From Hydrogenophaga sp. (GTDB lineage Bacteria; Pseudomonadota; Gammaproteobacteria; Burkholderiales; Burkholderiaceae_C): a DNA stretch of 46,982 bases. Within the stretch, counting starts at the first letter, position 1, and each line of letters starts with the position of its first letter. Shown here one piece after another: positions 1 through 8,384 of this stretch. The stretch spans positions 1-46,982 of the forward strand of contig JAURYH010000034.1 in NCBI GenBank assembly GCA_030653975.1, in the 5' to 3' direction. The notes under the pieces were generated by a model that saw nothing but the letters and a program-made list of their open reading frames with translations, did no database searches and was not told the origin of the DNA. The position numbers were made by a program, and so were the translations under genes.

Positions 1-148
1 TTGGCCTTCCCTCAGGGAAGACCGGATCAATGTCCTGCCAACAGGTGCCGACGGCGCCGGCGTTTAACCCCTATCCCCGATCAGTTCAGGTGGGGGAGTT
101 TGAGGTGGCCATAGACGGGGGAATTTGGGTGGCCATCAGGGGATTTCA
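1..148. mobile_element. Terminal part of an insertion sequence that interrupts the subtilase gene
   Basis: The subtilase frame is cut directly after its catalytic HG pair, and the sequence beyond is unrelated to a protease. This stretch carries two copies of GGTGGCCAT (104-112 and 128-136, 24-bp period), each preceded by a GGGGGAnTTTG-like block, and ends in GGGGATTTCA at 148. Repeated blocks at a terminus with TG...CA ends fit an IS21-like element, but no transposase is in the window, so the family is a guess. The element continues off the left edge. Confidence 0.45.
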
Positions 149-1266
149 GAACCGTGTGAAGCATTCGCATGCGCGGGAGCCACATAGCTAGTCTTGTGGA
201 TGATCCACTCGGATGGCAAGTGCCCGACTCCACCATCGATGATCCCGACTACAGGGTAGGTGGCGTCGTCCAGAGGAGCACTGAATTTGTGCTTCTTGGC
301 AGGTTGTCGCATTGCGAGGGGTGGGGGCGGCTGCAGGGCTGTTCGCGTTGCCGCCGCTTCCGGCTGCAGATTGGTGGGCAGACTGATACGCCGGACTGCA
401 GGGTGGTTCTCAAGCAGTGCAAGTAGGGTGCGATGCGCTTTCGCATCCAGCGTGGGCTCCTTGGCGCCGTCGAGCACCTTGCGCAGATGTGGCGGGCCAA
501 CAATGAATCGGGTCGATGGATCGTCAAAAAGCCATATGTACATTCGACTCATCGACTTCTGATCAGGCTTGAACACCGTGGCCACATACCCGCACGCGAG
601 TTCCTCATCGAGCACCTCCTTCAGGTTCGTGGAGATGTCACCTGCTTGGTAGTAGTCAGCCTCGGCGTGCCGTTGTCCTGGAGGTTGGCTATCGAACAGA
701 TCGACGCGGTACGCGCGCGGAACGGCGCGGGTGCTGAACCACTGAATAGCTTCGGCAGTGTCAAAAGCACGCCGGTCTGCCGACGACCACAGGCTGATCG
801 ATTCGATGGCACCGACTTCGGAGCGGATACGGCTTGGCGCCGGCTCCATGACGCCCGGCTTCGTCTTGTGCGGCTTGTACTGCAGAACCTCTTCTGCCTT
901 TCGAGTCTCTTCAAGCGCCCTGGCGATCGTGTAGGGCGTGACCTGAACGATCAACTCGCCGATATTGCTGGAGCCGAGTGTTGGTGTGAGCGTAGGATGG
1001 AACAGGTTTGCGACGGGGCGATGCGATTTGGCCAAGGCAGCCTCCCGCATTCGCACTCGAACAAAGCCGATGGATCCACCACTGCTTGAGGTGAGCGACT
1101 TTCCGACCGAAGCAAGCGAATGCTGGATTTTCTTCTTGTGCGCTATAAACGCTTCATCCTCGCCGTCAAAGAACTCCTTCGCGCTCAAGAAGCCCTTACG
1201 AATCCGCTCGTCCTGGAAACGACGGATATCGAGCACCACCTGAATGGGACCATAGTCTTGCGCCAT
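149..1266 (-). pseudogene. Subtilisin-like (S8) serine protease, IetS-like, truncated by an IS
   Basis: This is the N-terminal half of an S8 peptidase. About 340 residues of N-terminal extension precede the catalytic Asp motif VVGIIDGGVG (Asp344), and the catalytic His lies in ASHG (His371). The normal continuation after HG (VAG and later the GTS-Ser block) is missing: the frame enters unrelated sequence and stops at 136. The protein therefore lacks its catalytic Ser and should be inactive. I chose ATG 1266, which has AAAGGGGG just upstream, overlapping the stop of the AAA+ ATPase gene. An AAA+ ATPase followed by a subtilase is the layout of the IetAS anti-phage system. The pair is probably non-functional unless the rest exists elsewhere. 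Confidence 0.8.
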
Positions 1267-1277
1267 CGCAACCCCCT

Positions 1278-2450
1278 TTAATCTTGTTCGTCGAGCCACC
1301 GTCCCACGGTCGACTTGCTCTTGTCAAAAAGCCCGCCCAGTTCAACAAGGTTGATCCGGCCGCCCAGCGTCTTTCGGATCCAGCGAGCCAGCTCGGCATC
1401 GTCGCGCTTGAGAATCGCCTTGACCTCGGCAGACAGCCTGCCACTGTTGAGCGTTGCGATCTCACGTAGCACCTCGACGGCAGGCACCGACTGTGCATTC
1501 ATCACCGAGCGCTTCTTGAACAGCGTGGAGATCGATCGAACCTCAGACCCTGCACTGCCTTCCAACACCGCGGCGATCAACACGATCACGGCATTGGGGA
1601 TATCTAGGGGCGCGAGCGTGCGGCGCACGATCAACTCCCGGGCCTCGTGCGTAGGCAGGGGAACCTCGATCTGCACTGCGAACCGGCGCCAGACAGCAGG
1701 ATCAAGGAGTTGGGGATGGTTCGTGATTCCAAGTGTGATGCCGCTGCGTGCATCCATGTTCTGCAGCAAGGCGTTCACCACCCGCTTGATCTCTCCCACC
1801 TCATTGGGGTCGTCACGTACTTTTGCCAGGGAATCGAGTTCATCCAGCAGCAGTACACAGCGAAAGCGGTTCGCAAACGCAAAAACCTGACCGATGTTGC
1901 GCGAGGTCGTCCCGAGAAACGAGGACATCATGGCGTCGACGCGCGCCACCAGGACGGGCAAGCCGATTTCATGTGCAAGCCACAAAGCCAGAGTCGTCTT
2001 ACCGGTACCCGGTGCTCCGGTCAGAAGACTAGTCATTGTGGGCGCCTCACCCACCGCCAACAGTGCTGGTGCATGCCTCCACTCATCAAGCAACATCTGG
2101 ATTGCACGCTCAAGGTGCAAAGGGAAAAAAGGCCGTTGGACGTCCGATCCACCGGGAAACACTGTCTCGACTAGGCGCGCTCCTGACTCCCGGTCTGTTG
2201 GCAAGATGGTAGTGGGCAGCAGAGTCTCCCCCGGCAGACTCTGCTCAACCTTGGAGGGCACCAACCTGCGCGGAGCCATCTCTTTTGAGCGTGCTGCGCT
2301 GCGCAACAGCAGCGTGAGTTGCTGCGCGGACTTTGCATCTCCTTGCTCCGCCAGCGCTTCGGACAAGCGCTCCACCTGATGGGTCAGCGCCTCACTAGGT
2401 GACACCAACGCCATCCGGCAGATCGCATGAACGATCGGAAAATGCTCCAT
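1278..2450 (-). CDS. AAA+ ATPase, IetA-like partner of the subtilase
   Basis: A single-domain AAA+ ATPase of about 390 residues. An N-terminal region of roughly 140 residues precedes Walker A GAPGTGKT (about 145-152), Walker B VLLLDELD (about 199-206), a sensor-1 Asn in LGITNHPQ, and arginines in DPAVWRRF suited to an arginine finger. The C-terminal 60 residues look like a small helical DNA-binding or adaptor region (GLFDKSKSTVGRWLDEQD). GTG 2459 is possible, but ATG 2450 has AGGGTGAG at good spacing. The subtilase start lies 12 nt beyond the stop, so the two form an operon. In IetAS systems the ATPase is thought to sense or regulate while the protease acts; that role is inferred. Confidence 0.8.
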   Translation of the reverse strand: MEHFPIVHAICRMALVSPSEALTHQVERLSEALAEQGDAKSAQQLTLLLRSAARSKEMAPRRLVPSKVEQSLPGETLLPTTILPTDRESGARLVETVFPGGSDVQRPFFPLHLERAIQMLLDEWRHAPALLAVGEAPTMTSLLTGAPGTGKTTLALWLAHEIGLPVLVARVDAMMSSFLGTTSRNIGQVFAFANRFRCVLLLDELDSLAKVRDDPNEVGEIKRVVNALLQNMDARSGITLGITNHPQLLDPAVWRRFAVQIEVPLPTHEARELIVRRTLAPLDIPNAVIVLIAAVLEGSAGSEVRSISTLFKKRSVMNAQSVPAVEVLREIATLNSGRLSAEVKAILKRDDAELARWIRKTLGGRINLVELGGLFDKSKSTVGRWLDEQD

Positions 2451-2670
2451 ATGACTCACCCTATTGACAGTTGGTCCACATTTTGCATTGAAATCCCGAA
2501 ATCAGAAAGTAAAATCTATACTTTTTGATAAAATTTCCCGTTTTTTGACATAAGAGCCCTAAGATGCTTGCACGGTGCTTCGCGCTGCTGGACAACCACA
2601 GCACCAAGGGCTTGAACAGCCTTTGCCGCACCAGAGTCCATCTGCTGTCGTCAGCGTTTCGGAGTTACCC
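2451..2670. promoter_or_regulatory. AT-rich divergent promoter region with a small palindrome
   Basis: This 220-bp gap separates the leftward ATPase/protease pair from the rightward caspase unit. It is strikingly AT-rich between 2480 and 2550 compared with its surroundings. AAAGTA-N7-TACTTT (2506-2524) is an inverted repeat with 6-bp arms and could be an operator shared by both units. TTGACA at 2545-2550 could be a rightward -35, but I see no convincing -10 at standard spacing. No gene is evident. Confidence 0.35.
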
Positions 2671-3021
2671 ATGGCCGTTTTTTTCACCTGCGAGGAACCG
2701 CAAGCACTTCTGGATGCTTTCCAGTCCCGAATAGAACAAACCGAGCCCAAGGACAGCATCACTACTTGGGTCAGGAGCGATGATGGGCGCTTCTACACCC
2801 ATCGGGCTAATGACTGGGCACGCAAGGCCTGGTTCAGACCCGTCGTAGGTCCGTCGACTCTGACTTTCAACATAGTCAAGCCGGTCAATCAGGCGATCTC
2901 TACGGTCGCCTACGCGTACTACCACGGTCATCTGATCGAGACATTCCTGGCGCACTTCGATGCCTTCTTCACTGATGCTCGTGCGACCGCTTTCCCCGCC
3001 ATCAATGATTTGGTTGGCTAG
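2671..3021 (+). CDS. Small protein of unknown function, first gene of the caspase unit
   Basis: A 116-residue protein with no family I recognise. It has no signal peptide or obvious membrane segment and contains an aromatic-rich middle (KAWFRPVVG, VAYAYYHGHLIETFLAHFDAFF). ATG 2671 is preceded by GGAG at 6 nt; the longer frame from 2575 has no ribosome site and reads like non-coding sequence. It lies 29 nt before the caspase-like gene on the same strand, so the two are probably co-transcribed. By position it could be a sensor, adaptor or inhibitor for the protease; that is inference. Confidence 0.6.
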   Translation: MAVFFTCEEPQALLDAFQSRIEQTEPKDSITTWVRSDDGRFYTHRANDWARKAWFRPVVGPSTLTFNIVKPVNQAISTVAYAYYHGHLIETFLAHFDAFFTDARATAFPAINDLVG

Positions 3022-3050
3022 AGAGTGCTGAACCACCTTATGGAGTAATG

Positions 3051-4841
3051 ATGTCAAAGGCTCTGATTGCGATCGGCGTGGGCACCACCGATGGCAGCTT
3101 CCCCAAGTTGAAGGGAGCGGTCAAAGATGCCCGGGACTTCCACGCGTGGGGCAAGTCCCAGGGGTTTGACTGCACGTTACTCGTTGATGATCGAAGGAAA
3201 GTCCGGGTTGCCGATGTCTACGAAGCGATCGACGGCTACGTGAGGCAAAACACCTACAGCCAGATCATCGTGTACTTTTCAGGACATGGGATCTTGAAGG
3301 CACCAGATTGCGAACTGTGGTTGATGTCGGGCGCACCCCGCAACGGCAACGAAGTGATCAATGTGCAGGGTTCGATCATTAATGCGCGCTCCTGCGGTAT
3401 CGAGCATGTGGTGCTTATCTCTGATGCCTGCCGATCATTGCCCACGGATATGAAGGGGGCAGCCCTCAACTCCGGGCAGGAAGTTTTCCCTTACATCGCC
3501 TGGCGACCTCCGCTTCCAGAGGTGGATGTCTTCTATGCCACGTTGCCAGGAGACATCGCGCTGGAATTGCCGCCTGACCCGACTGTCGCGCGTGACCGCG
3601 GGCTATTGACCCAATGCTTGCTGGCGGCCTTGGAGGGCAAAGTGCCCCAGGTCATCAAGTCGACTGACGTGAATGGCGTAGCAGGGCAGATCGTGCCATC
3701 ACGTCCCTTGAAGGCATGGCTCACATCTGAGTTGCCCCTGGCAGCTTCCGACATTTCGTTCAAATTGCAGCAGCATCCTGATGTGCGCATTGAATCGGAC
3801 ATGCCAAAGTACCTGTCCAAGCTCCAGGAGGGTGCAGGAGCGACGAAACTCTTTCCTTCTTCTGTGGCAACGGCGCCGACCTGTAGCACTGCCCATGTCA
3901 TGCATCAGAGCGCTGGCAAAGTTCGCAGATTGGTAGCACCCAGAGAACCTGTGCGAGGCCCCCGACCGCGGTTCGGCCAATCGGTCACCGTGGTGACCTC
4001 CACGCGCGCTTTTGCCAACGGCAAGGCTTCGCAGCGCGACAGCATTGCGAGGGTGTTCCAAGCGGCTAACCCCGCCCAATACGTCCGTACAGGGTTTGTG
4101 AGCCAAGGGGGAATGATTGAATACGCGATGGGCGAGCGAGGGGCGATCAAGGTCTCAAGTGACACCCACCATTCATGGATTGAGCTGGACGATGCAGGAA
4201 CCTCAACGGGCACACCACGCGTCGCCTCCATCGAACGGGTAGCCCTGCGATTTTCGAACGGGCGCGGCATTGTCTTGGCCGTTTTCGCGGGCTACGTTGG
4301 CACGGTGGTGTTCGATGGGGATCAGATCGCGACGGTGAACTACACCCCCACGCTCGGATCGGCAAGTTTCCAGGAATTCGCCTCACGCTCAGCCGAGATC
4401 GAAGTGCGGCGCACCCAGGTTGCCATAGCAGCACAACGCGGGACCTTTTCGCTGGAAAGCCCAGGGCTCGAGGATGCTACCGGGTTCGTCCGAATAGGCG
4501 AAGCCGTAGATCCGACACTGAGCATCTACTTGAGCTACGCGCACGCCCGTGCCGGGAAGTTTGCGGTCATCCATGAGGTCAGCGAAATGCTCACAAAGTG
4601 CAGCCAACCCGTCCCCTTTGATGTGGCAATGCTGGCTGCCCAAGGCACCGGTGGTGCCTTCCCGAGCGATTCTCCGGGGATGCCAATGCTGACGCAGGGG
4701 TGGCTGATGTTCGGTGGGCATGAGGCAGTGCTGCCCAAGCCGCTGAGCCAGGCTCGCCAATTCCTTTTGCCGTCCCTGTGGGCCACGTTCAGCCCGGATG
4801 GGATGTCGATCCTTGAACGCTACATTCAGACGAAAGACTAG
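3051..4841 (+). CDS. Caspase-like (C14 family) cysteine protease with a long C-terminal region
   Basis: Residues 1 to about 165 form a caspase/metacaspase-type domain: an N-terminal ALIAIGVG strand, the catalytic His in IVYFSGHG (His79) and the catalytic Cys in LISDACRS (Cys127). The remaining 430 residues match nothing I recognise; they lack transmembrane segments and are partly beta-rich. The start could be ATG 3048 or 3051; GGAG at 3042-3045 is better spaced for 3051. The stop is 2 nt before the hydrolase ATG, implying translational coupling. Prokaryotic caspase-like proteases are often effectors or effector activators in conflict systems. The natural substrate might be one of the neighbouring proteins (inference). 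Confidence 0.8.
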   Translation: MSKALIAIGVGTTDGSFPKLKGAVKDARDFHAWGKSQGFDCTLLVDDRRKVRVADVYEAIDGYVRQNTYSQIIVYFSGHGILKAPDCELWLMSGAPRNGNEVINVQGSIINARSCGIEHVVLISDACRSLPTDMKGAALNSGQEVFPYIAWRPPLPEVDVFYATLPGDIALELPPDPTVARDRGLLTQCLLAALEGKVPQVIKSTDVNGVAGQIVPSRPLKAWLTSELPLAASDISFKLQQHPDVRIESDMPKYLSKLQEGAGATKLFPSSVATAPTCSTAHVMHQSAGKVRRLVAPREPVRGPRPRFGQSVTVVTSTRAFANGKASQRDSIARVFQAANPAQYVRTGFVSQGGMIEYAMGERGAIKVSSDTHHSWIELDDAGTSTGTPRVASIERVALRFSNGRGIVLAVFAGYVGTVVFDGDQIATVNYTPTLGSASFQEFASRSAEIEVRRTQVAIAAQRGTFSLESPGLEDATGFVRIGEAVDPTLSIYLSYAHARAGKFAVIHEVSEMLTKCSQPVPFDVAMLAAQGTGGAFPSDSPGMPMLTQGWLMFGGHEAVLPKPLSQARQFLLPSLWATFSPDGMSILERYIQTKD

Positions 4842-4843
4842 CC

Positions 4844-5698
4844 ATGCGACTTGTCCTCGTCCACGGTATCGCCCAGCAGGGAAAGGATGCAAGCGAACTG
4901 AAGCGGGTATGGCTCGAAGCTCTGGATGTCGGCCTTGCCAAGGCAGGTCTTGCCTCAATAAATCAGTATGAGGTGATTCTTCCTTTCTACGGCGACAAGC
5001 TAGCGGAACTCACAGCGCTACTGGAGGCTTCTGGGTCCATCCAGTTGCAAACTAAAGGGGTAGAGGCGGCCCCTCAATTCGATAGAACCGAAGCTGAGAT
5101 GTTGCAAGAAATCCTTGCAACTCAATTGGCCAGTGCCGAAAACCGCCAGACCGTCACAACGAAGGGTTTTCAGAACACCGCAGCGGCACTTGCGCTTGCG
5201 CGCGCCGCTGACAGGACGCCTTTTGGTGCACATGTATTGGCTCGTTTCGTGAAGGACGTGTCTGCATACCTAACCCATGCGCGAGTGACGCAAAAAATCG
5301 ATGAAATCGTCCAGCCAGCGATAGGCACAGAGCACTGCGTTGTTGTCGGTCACTCGCTGGGATCGGTTGTCGCCTTCCGAATACTCAGAGAAATGGGTCG
5401 GGCCGCCAATGTGGAAAGGTTCATCACATTGGGTTCGCCTTTAGGATTGAACACTATTCGAAACCTCATCACTCCCCCGCCGCTTGAAACGCCGACAGGC
5501 GTAAGATCATGGATCAACGCATTTGACCCGGCCGACGTCGTATCACTGCACCCCCTGGACAAATCCACGTGGAACGTGAATCCGGCCATTGTCAACTTCT
5601 CAGGTGTGAATAACCACACCTCTAACCACCACGGTATCAGCGGATACCTCGATGACGGCCAAGTCGCAGCAGCTGTCCATGAGGCGCTGAGCAGATAG
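4844..5698 (+). CDS. Alpha/beta hydrolase (lipase/esterase-like) coupled to the caspase gene
   Basis: A 284-residue alpha/beta hydrolase. It starts directly with the first strand and oxyanion turn RLVLVHGIAQQG, has the nucleophile elbow VVVGHSLGS (Ser171), a probable acid Asp in AFDPADVVSLHP and a probable catalytic His near NHHGISGYL. No signal peptide is present, so it should act in the cytoplasm, perhaps on membrane lipids or small esters. It is packed 2 nt after the caspase gene. A plausible model is a phospholipase-like toxic effector released or activated by proteolysis, but nothing in the sequence proves this. A GPI-anchor-remodelling or PGAP1-like fold is another reading. Confidence 0.75.
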   Translation: MRLVLVHGIAQQGKDASELKRVWLEALDVGLAKAGLASINQYEVILPFYGDKLAELTALLEASGSIQLQTKGVEAAPQFDRTEAEMLQEILATQLASAENRQTVTTKGFQNTAAALALARAADRTPFGAHVLARFVKDVSAYLTHARVTQKIDEIVQPAIGTEHCVVVGHSLGSVVAFRILREMGRAANVERFITLGSPLGLNTIRNLITPPPLETPTGVRSWINAFDPADVVSLHPLDKSTWNVNPAIVNFSGVNNHTSNHHGISGYLDDGQVAAAVHEALSR

Positions 5699-5726
5699 GT
5701 TTCCAACGAGATGACAGGTTTAGCCC

Positions 5727-6380
5727 ATGATTCTTTCTCGTCCAACCAAATACGGCGCCGGCATCACACTCGGCGGTGATTACCTCGACCTCACGAGTCT
5801 TCACGAGACTGTTCATCACTTGGCATCCGATACGGGGCCTTTGTCGGGCCATCACTATGAGTTCGCTCTCGGCTTAGCTTACGATCTGCGCAAAGCATAC
5901 GAAGGGCAGCGCGACACCTGGCCCTCAGTTGCGCCAGCCTATTCCGGCTACTCCGCTGTCAACATTCTTTGGCCAATTTTCCTTGTGCAGTTGGGTATGC
6001 TCCGGTCCGCCTGTGCCTATATGCCCACTGATCGCCGCATACAGTCCCAACTATTCGCGTTGGAAGCATGTACTGAACAGGCCTTATGTGAGTTTGACCC
6101 TGCGGTGGGCGCGATGTGCATGCGCTGGCTTGCGAATTTCAACCTGTTCACGGATCAGTTTCTTCTGGAGTTTGTGAGCCAGCAGGCGCGGGAATTTGTG
6201 TTTGGTGCGACTCAGGGAAAAGCCCGTTTTCGACGACTTCCAAGGCTGCTGGACGAGATTTCGCCATTTTCCCAAGCCTACAAGGACTTCGAGCGCGCTG
6301 TTTCAAAGAAGGCCCATGAACAAGGGGCCAGGCCCCAAGACATGGTCGATCTGTCAGCATGGCCAGATTTTAACTGGTGA
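5727..6380 (+). CDS. DUF6904-like protein of unknown function
   Basis: A 217-residue protein. Its N-terminus (GAGITLGGDYLDLTSLHE) followed by an amphipathic helix and a tryptophan/tyrosine-rich middle resembles the DUF6904 family as I remember it; the match is from memory and uncertain. No catalytic motif, signal peptide or transmembrane segment is clear. It lies 28 nt after the hydrolase gene on the same strand and is probably the last gene of the caspase unit, since the next gene is convergent. Spacing suggests co-transcription, though its ribosome site is weak. Confidence 0.6.
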   Translation: MILSRPTKYGAGITLGGDYLDLTSLHETVHHLASDTGPLSGHHYEFALGLAYDLRKAYEGQRDTWPSVAPAYSGYSAVNILWPIFLVQLGMLRSACAYMPTDRRIQSQLFALEACTEQALCEFDPAVGAMCMRWLANFNLFTDQFLLEFVSQQAREFVFGATQGKARFRRLPRLLDEISPFSQAYKDFERAVSKKAHEQGARPQDMVDLSAWPDFNW

Positions 6381-6449
6381 ATTTGACATGGGTCGAACCA
6401 ACGCTCCAGGCGAGAACAAATCGTCGCGGTTTGCGATTGGTTCGGTCAT

Positions 6450-8273
6450 CTATTCGAACCGATCTACAGCCGAGTAGATATCGCTCAGCAGCAAGGTCGC
6501 CTCACTACTGGTGTGTTTCCGTGTTCGAGAGCAAAGCCCAAAAAGCTGATCTGCTGGCAGGGCGGTGGACTCATTCCGGCAAATATTCCAAGCAAGCAGG
6601 GAAAGCGTTTCTTGCTCATCGTGCAGGGCCCGTTCATCAGGTCTCCATAGCAACAGTATGCTGTTCTGTTTGTCATTTCGAGGCTCAAAGTCAAACAGGT
6701 ACCGAACAGCCCTTTCGTCGCCCTCGACTTTGAATACGATGCGCAAACACAAACCACGCTTTCTCTGGCGTCTCTCTTTATCGACGTAGCGCCATGCCGG
6801 CTGGCGACCGCCACTTGGTTCAAGTGGCACCAAAAAGTAGTCACCCTCTTGTTCCCCAGGAAACAGAGCTTCGATTTCTACAAGGTACTTTTCGCCCCCA
6901 ATTTCAATCGTGTCACCGCTGGCGCCGAGTAGGGCACTGGCGATTAAAGATACATCGCCCAGAGTTTGTCTACCCGAATCGGTATTGAGGTGCTCTTGGT
7001 GTCGTTGCGTTTGCAGGTTGGCTCCAGCGGCGAGTTCACGTGCCGAAGCTGAGTCACCTAATGAAGAAACCTGTCGCTCCCACATGTTGAGACGTTGCAC
7101 CGCTTGCGCCACCGACTTGTACACCGTGTCAGTTTGGGGGAGCTTGTCGCAGGGAATTGCATTCAGATTCGGAAATCGAGTCCCCTTCTGATCAACGTCC
7201 ACATCAGTATCTCCTGAAGATGAACGGCGAGGCAAGTGAGAGATTTCGATAACGCTCGCGGGTGGTACTGAGTGCAGTTTTCGGCGCTCCATCGGGCGCT
7301 TTTCGGGGTCGGTGCCTGCGAGAGCTTCGTCCAGCGTCCTTCCATCGTTATCCCTGTCGAATGAAATTTCCTGAATTGAAGATTGATATCCGCAAGATCT
7401 GATGAGTTGAACGAGCCAGAAGTCTGATGTGTCAGTTTGCACCCGGCGCCGGAGCACATTCAGTGGCATTTGGCCTTCAAACGGTGGGAGCGCGCGAACG
7501 AAGTGGGGCCCGCGTGCTCTACTGCCTTGTGCCAGGTAGCGGTAGATGTCGGCACCTCGATTCATCGCATAGCTATCAAACGCGATGGACGCCAAAAAGG
7601 GGACGTCCTCGTCCTTCATCCACTGCCGCAGCCATAGCATTGCGCTGTGCCCGTCGGCACTGAGTCTCGATCTCGCCAGGTTGAAGAGATAGTGTTCCGA
7701 GTCGGCGAACCGCCCATCAACCATCAGCTGAGCCCACTTGCTGGTCGGGGCCCAGAAGAACCGAAAAATAGCCCAGCATGGGAACACGTAGGGGAGACTT
7801 CCGTCGCCGTCGCAACCTCCAACCTTCAAGAGCAGTGAGTTGTAGCGCCGATCCGTTGCGACAGTATTGCGACCCGGATGCATGAGAAAGGGCTCATCAA
7901 GCAACCCCCTGTTGCCATGACTTTCCAGTCCAAGGCGCGAGAACACTTGGATGTTGTCCCGCGAAAAGTTGATCGTGATGTCATCCCATGTGAAGTGGGG
8001 GCTTAGTGCCTCCGCTTCGTTGACGTAGCCGTCACACACCACCGTCCCAATCGGAAAGGCTGGTGTGTCCGTGATTGGTAAGAGGACTCGGCGACTGTCC
8101 TTGTGGTGACGCAGCCCGCCAGATGCGAGCCGCTCCACCCGATGGAAGAATGCATAGACGAAGGGCGTAATCGCCGCTTGTGGGGCGCTTGCCATCTGAC
8201 CGTACCAATGCAGTTGCCACTGCCCAGAGGCAATCGCTGGAACACTTTGGCCGATGCGCAGCCGTGGTTTCAT
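6450..8273 (-). CDS. TnsE-like transposon protein next to the island end
   Basis: A protein of about 607 residues. Two blocks recall Tn7 TnsE: a central PCWAIFRFFWAPTSK region followed by an acidic stretch, and an LPPFEG...FWLVQLIRS block matching in layout the TnsE segment with PPP-G...YLVEEIVG. The middle is polar and low in complexity, as in TnsE, and the C-terminus is basic and aromatic. TnsE directs Tn7 to replicating lagging-strand DNA on mobile plasmids. The gene begins about 110 bp from the TGT island end and reads inward. ATG 8273 has AGGG at good spacing; ATG 8279 is the alternative. If the family is wrong, it is an unrecognised island protein. Confidence 0.5.
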   Translation of the reverse strand: MKPRLRIGQSVPAIASGQWQLHWYGQMASAPQAAITPFVYAFFHRVERLASGGLRHHKDSRRVLLPITDTPAFPIGTVVCDGYVNEAEALSPHFTWDDITINFSRDNIQVFSRLGLESHGNRGLLDEPFLMHPGRNTVATDRRYNSLLLKVGGCDGDGSLPYVFPCWAIFRFFWAPTSKWAQLMVDGRFADSEHYLFNLARSRLSADGHSAMLWLRQWMKDEDVPFLASIAFDSYAMNRGADIYRYLAQGSRARGPHFVRALPPFEGQMPLNVLRRRVQTDTSDFWLVQLIRSCGYQSSIQEISFDRDNDGRTLDEALAGTDPEKRPMERRKLHSVPPASVIEISHLPRRSSSGDTDVDVDQKGTRFPNLNAIPCDKLPQTDTVYKSVAQAVQRLNMWERQVSSLGDSASARELAAGANLQTQRHQEHLNTDSGRQTLGDVSLIASALLGASGDTIEIGGEKYLVEIEALFPGEQEGDYFLVPLEPSGGRQPAWRYVDKERRQRKRGLCLRIVFKVEGDERAVRYLFDFEPRNDKQNSILLLWRPDERALHDEQETLSLLAWNICRNESTALPADQLFGLCSRTRKHTSSEATLLLSDIYSAVDRFE

Positions 8274-8306
8274 CCCCATTCCCTTCGTTTTTAGCCGGAG
8301 GGATGC

Positions 8307-8384
8307 TATCAGGGGAGGTTCCTGTTTATCGGGGTGAGTTTCCTATCAAGTGATGAAGTTTCTCATTTAGCGATTTCGATCACA
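8307..8384. repeat. Tn7-like transposon end with three 20-bp-period repeats
   Basis: The blocks AGGTTCCTG, GAGTTTCCTA and AAGTTTCTCA place the shared GTT at 8318, 8338 and 8358, an exact 20-bp period; ATC/TATC-type flanks also repeat. The terminal bases read 5'-TGTGATCG from the comM side (ACA at 8382-8384). Arrays of about 20-22 bp transposase-binding sites inside a TGT terminus are typical of Tn7-family ends, where TnsB binds. The exact boundary is inferred from loss of the comM frame. Confidence 0.6.

Larger units (their letters stand above)
1..8384. mobile_element. Right part of a genomic island (probably Tn7-like) inserted in comM
   Basis: Everything left of 8384 interrupts comM, whose first 77 codons remain at 8385-8616 and whose reading frame ends within two codons of the junction. 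Read from the comM side, the island starts with 5'-TGTGATCG, as expected for a Tn7-family end. It is followed by three repeats at 20-bp spacing and then a TnsE-like gene reading inward. CCTTG at 8385-8389 would be the 5-bp target duplication if the boundary is exact. The left end lies outside the window, so size, core transposition genes and the matching duplication cannot be seen. Tn6022/AbaR-type Tn7-like elements are known to use comM as attachment site; membership of that group is inferred here. Confidence 0.6.
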
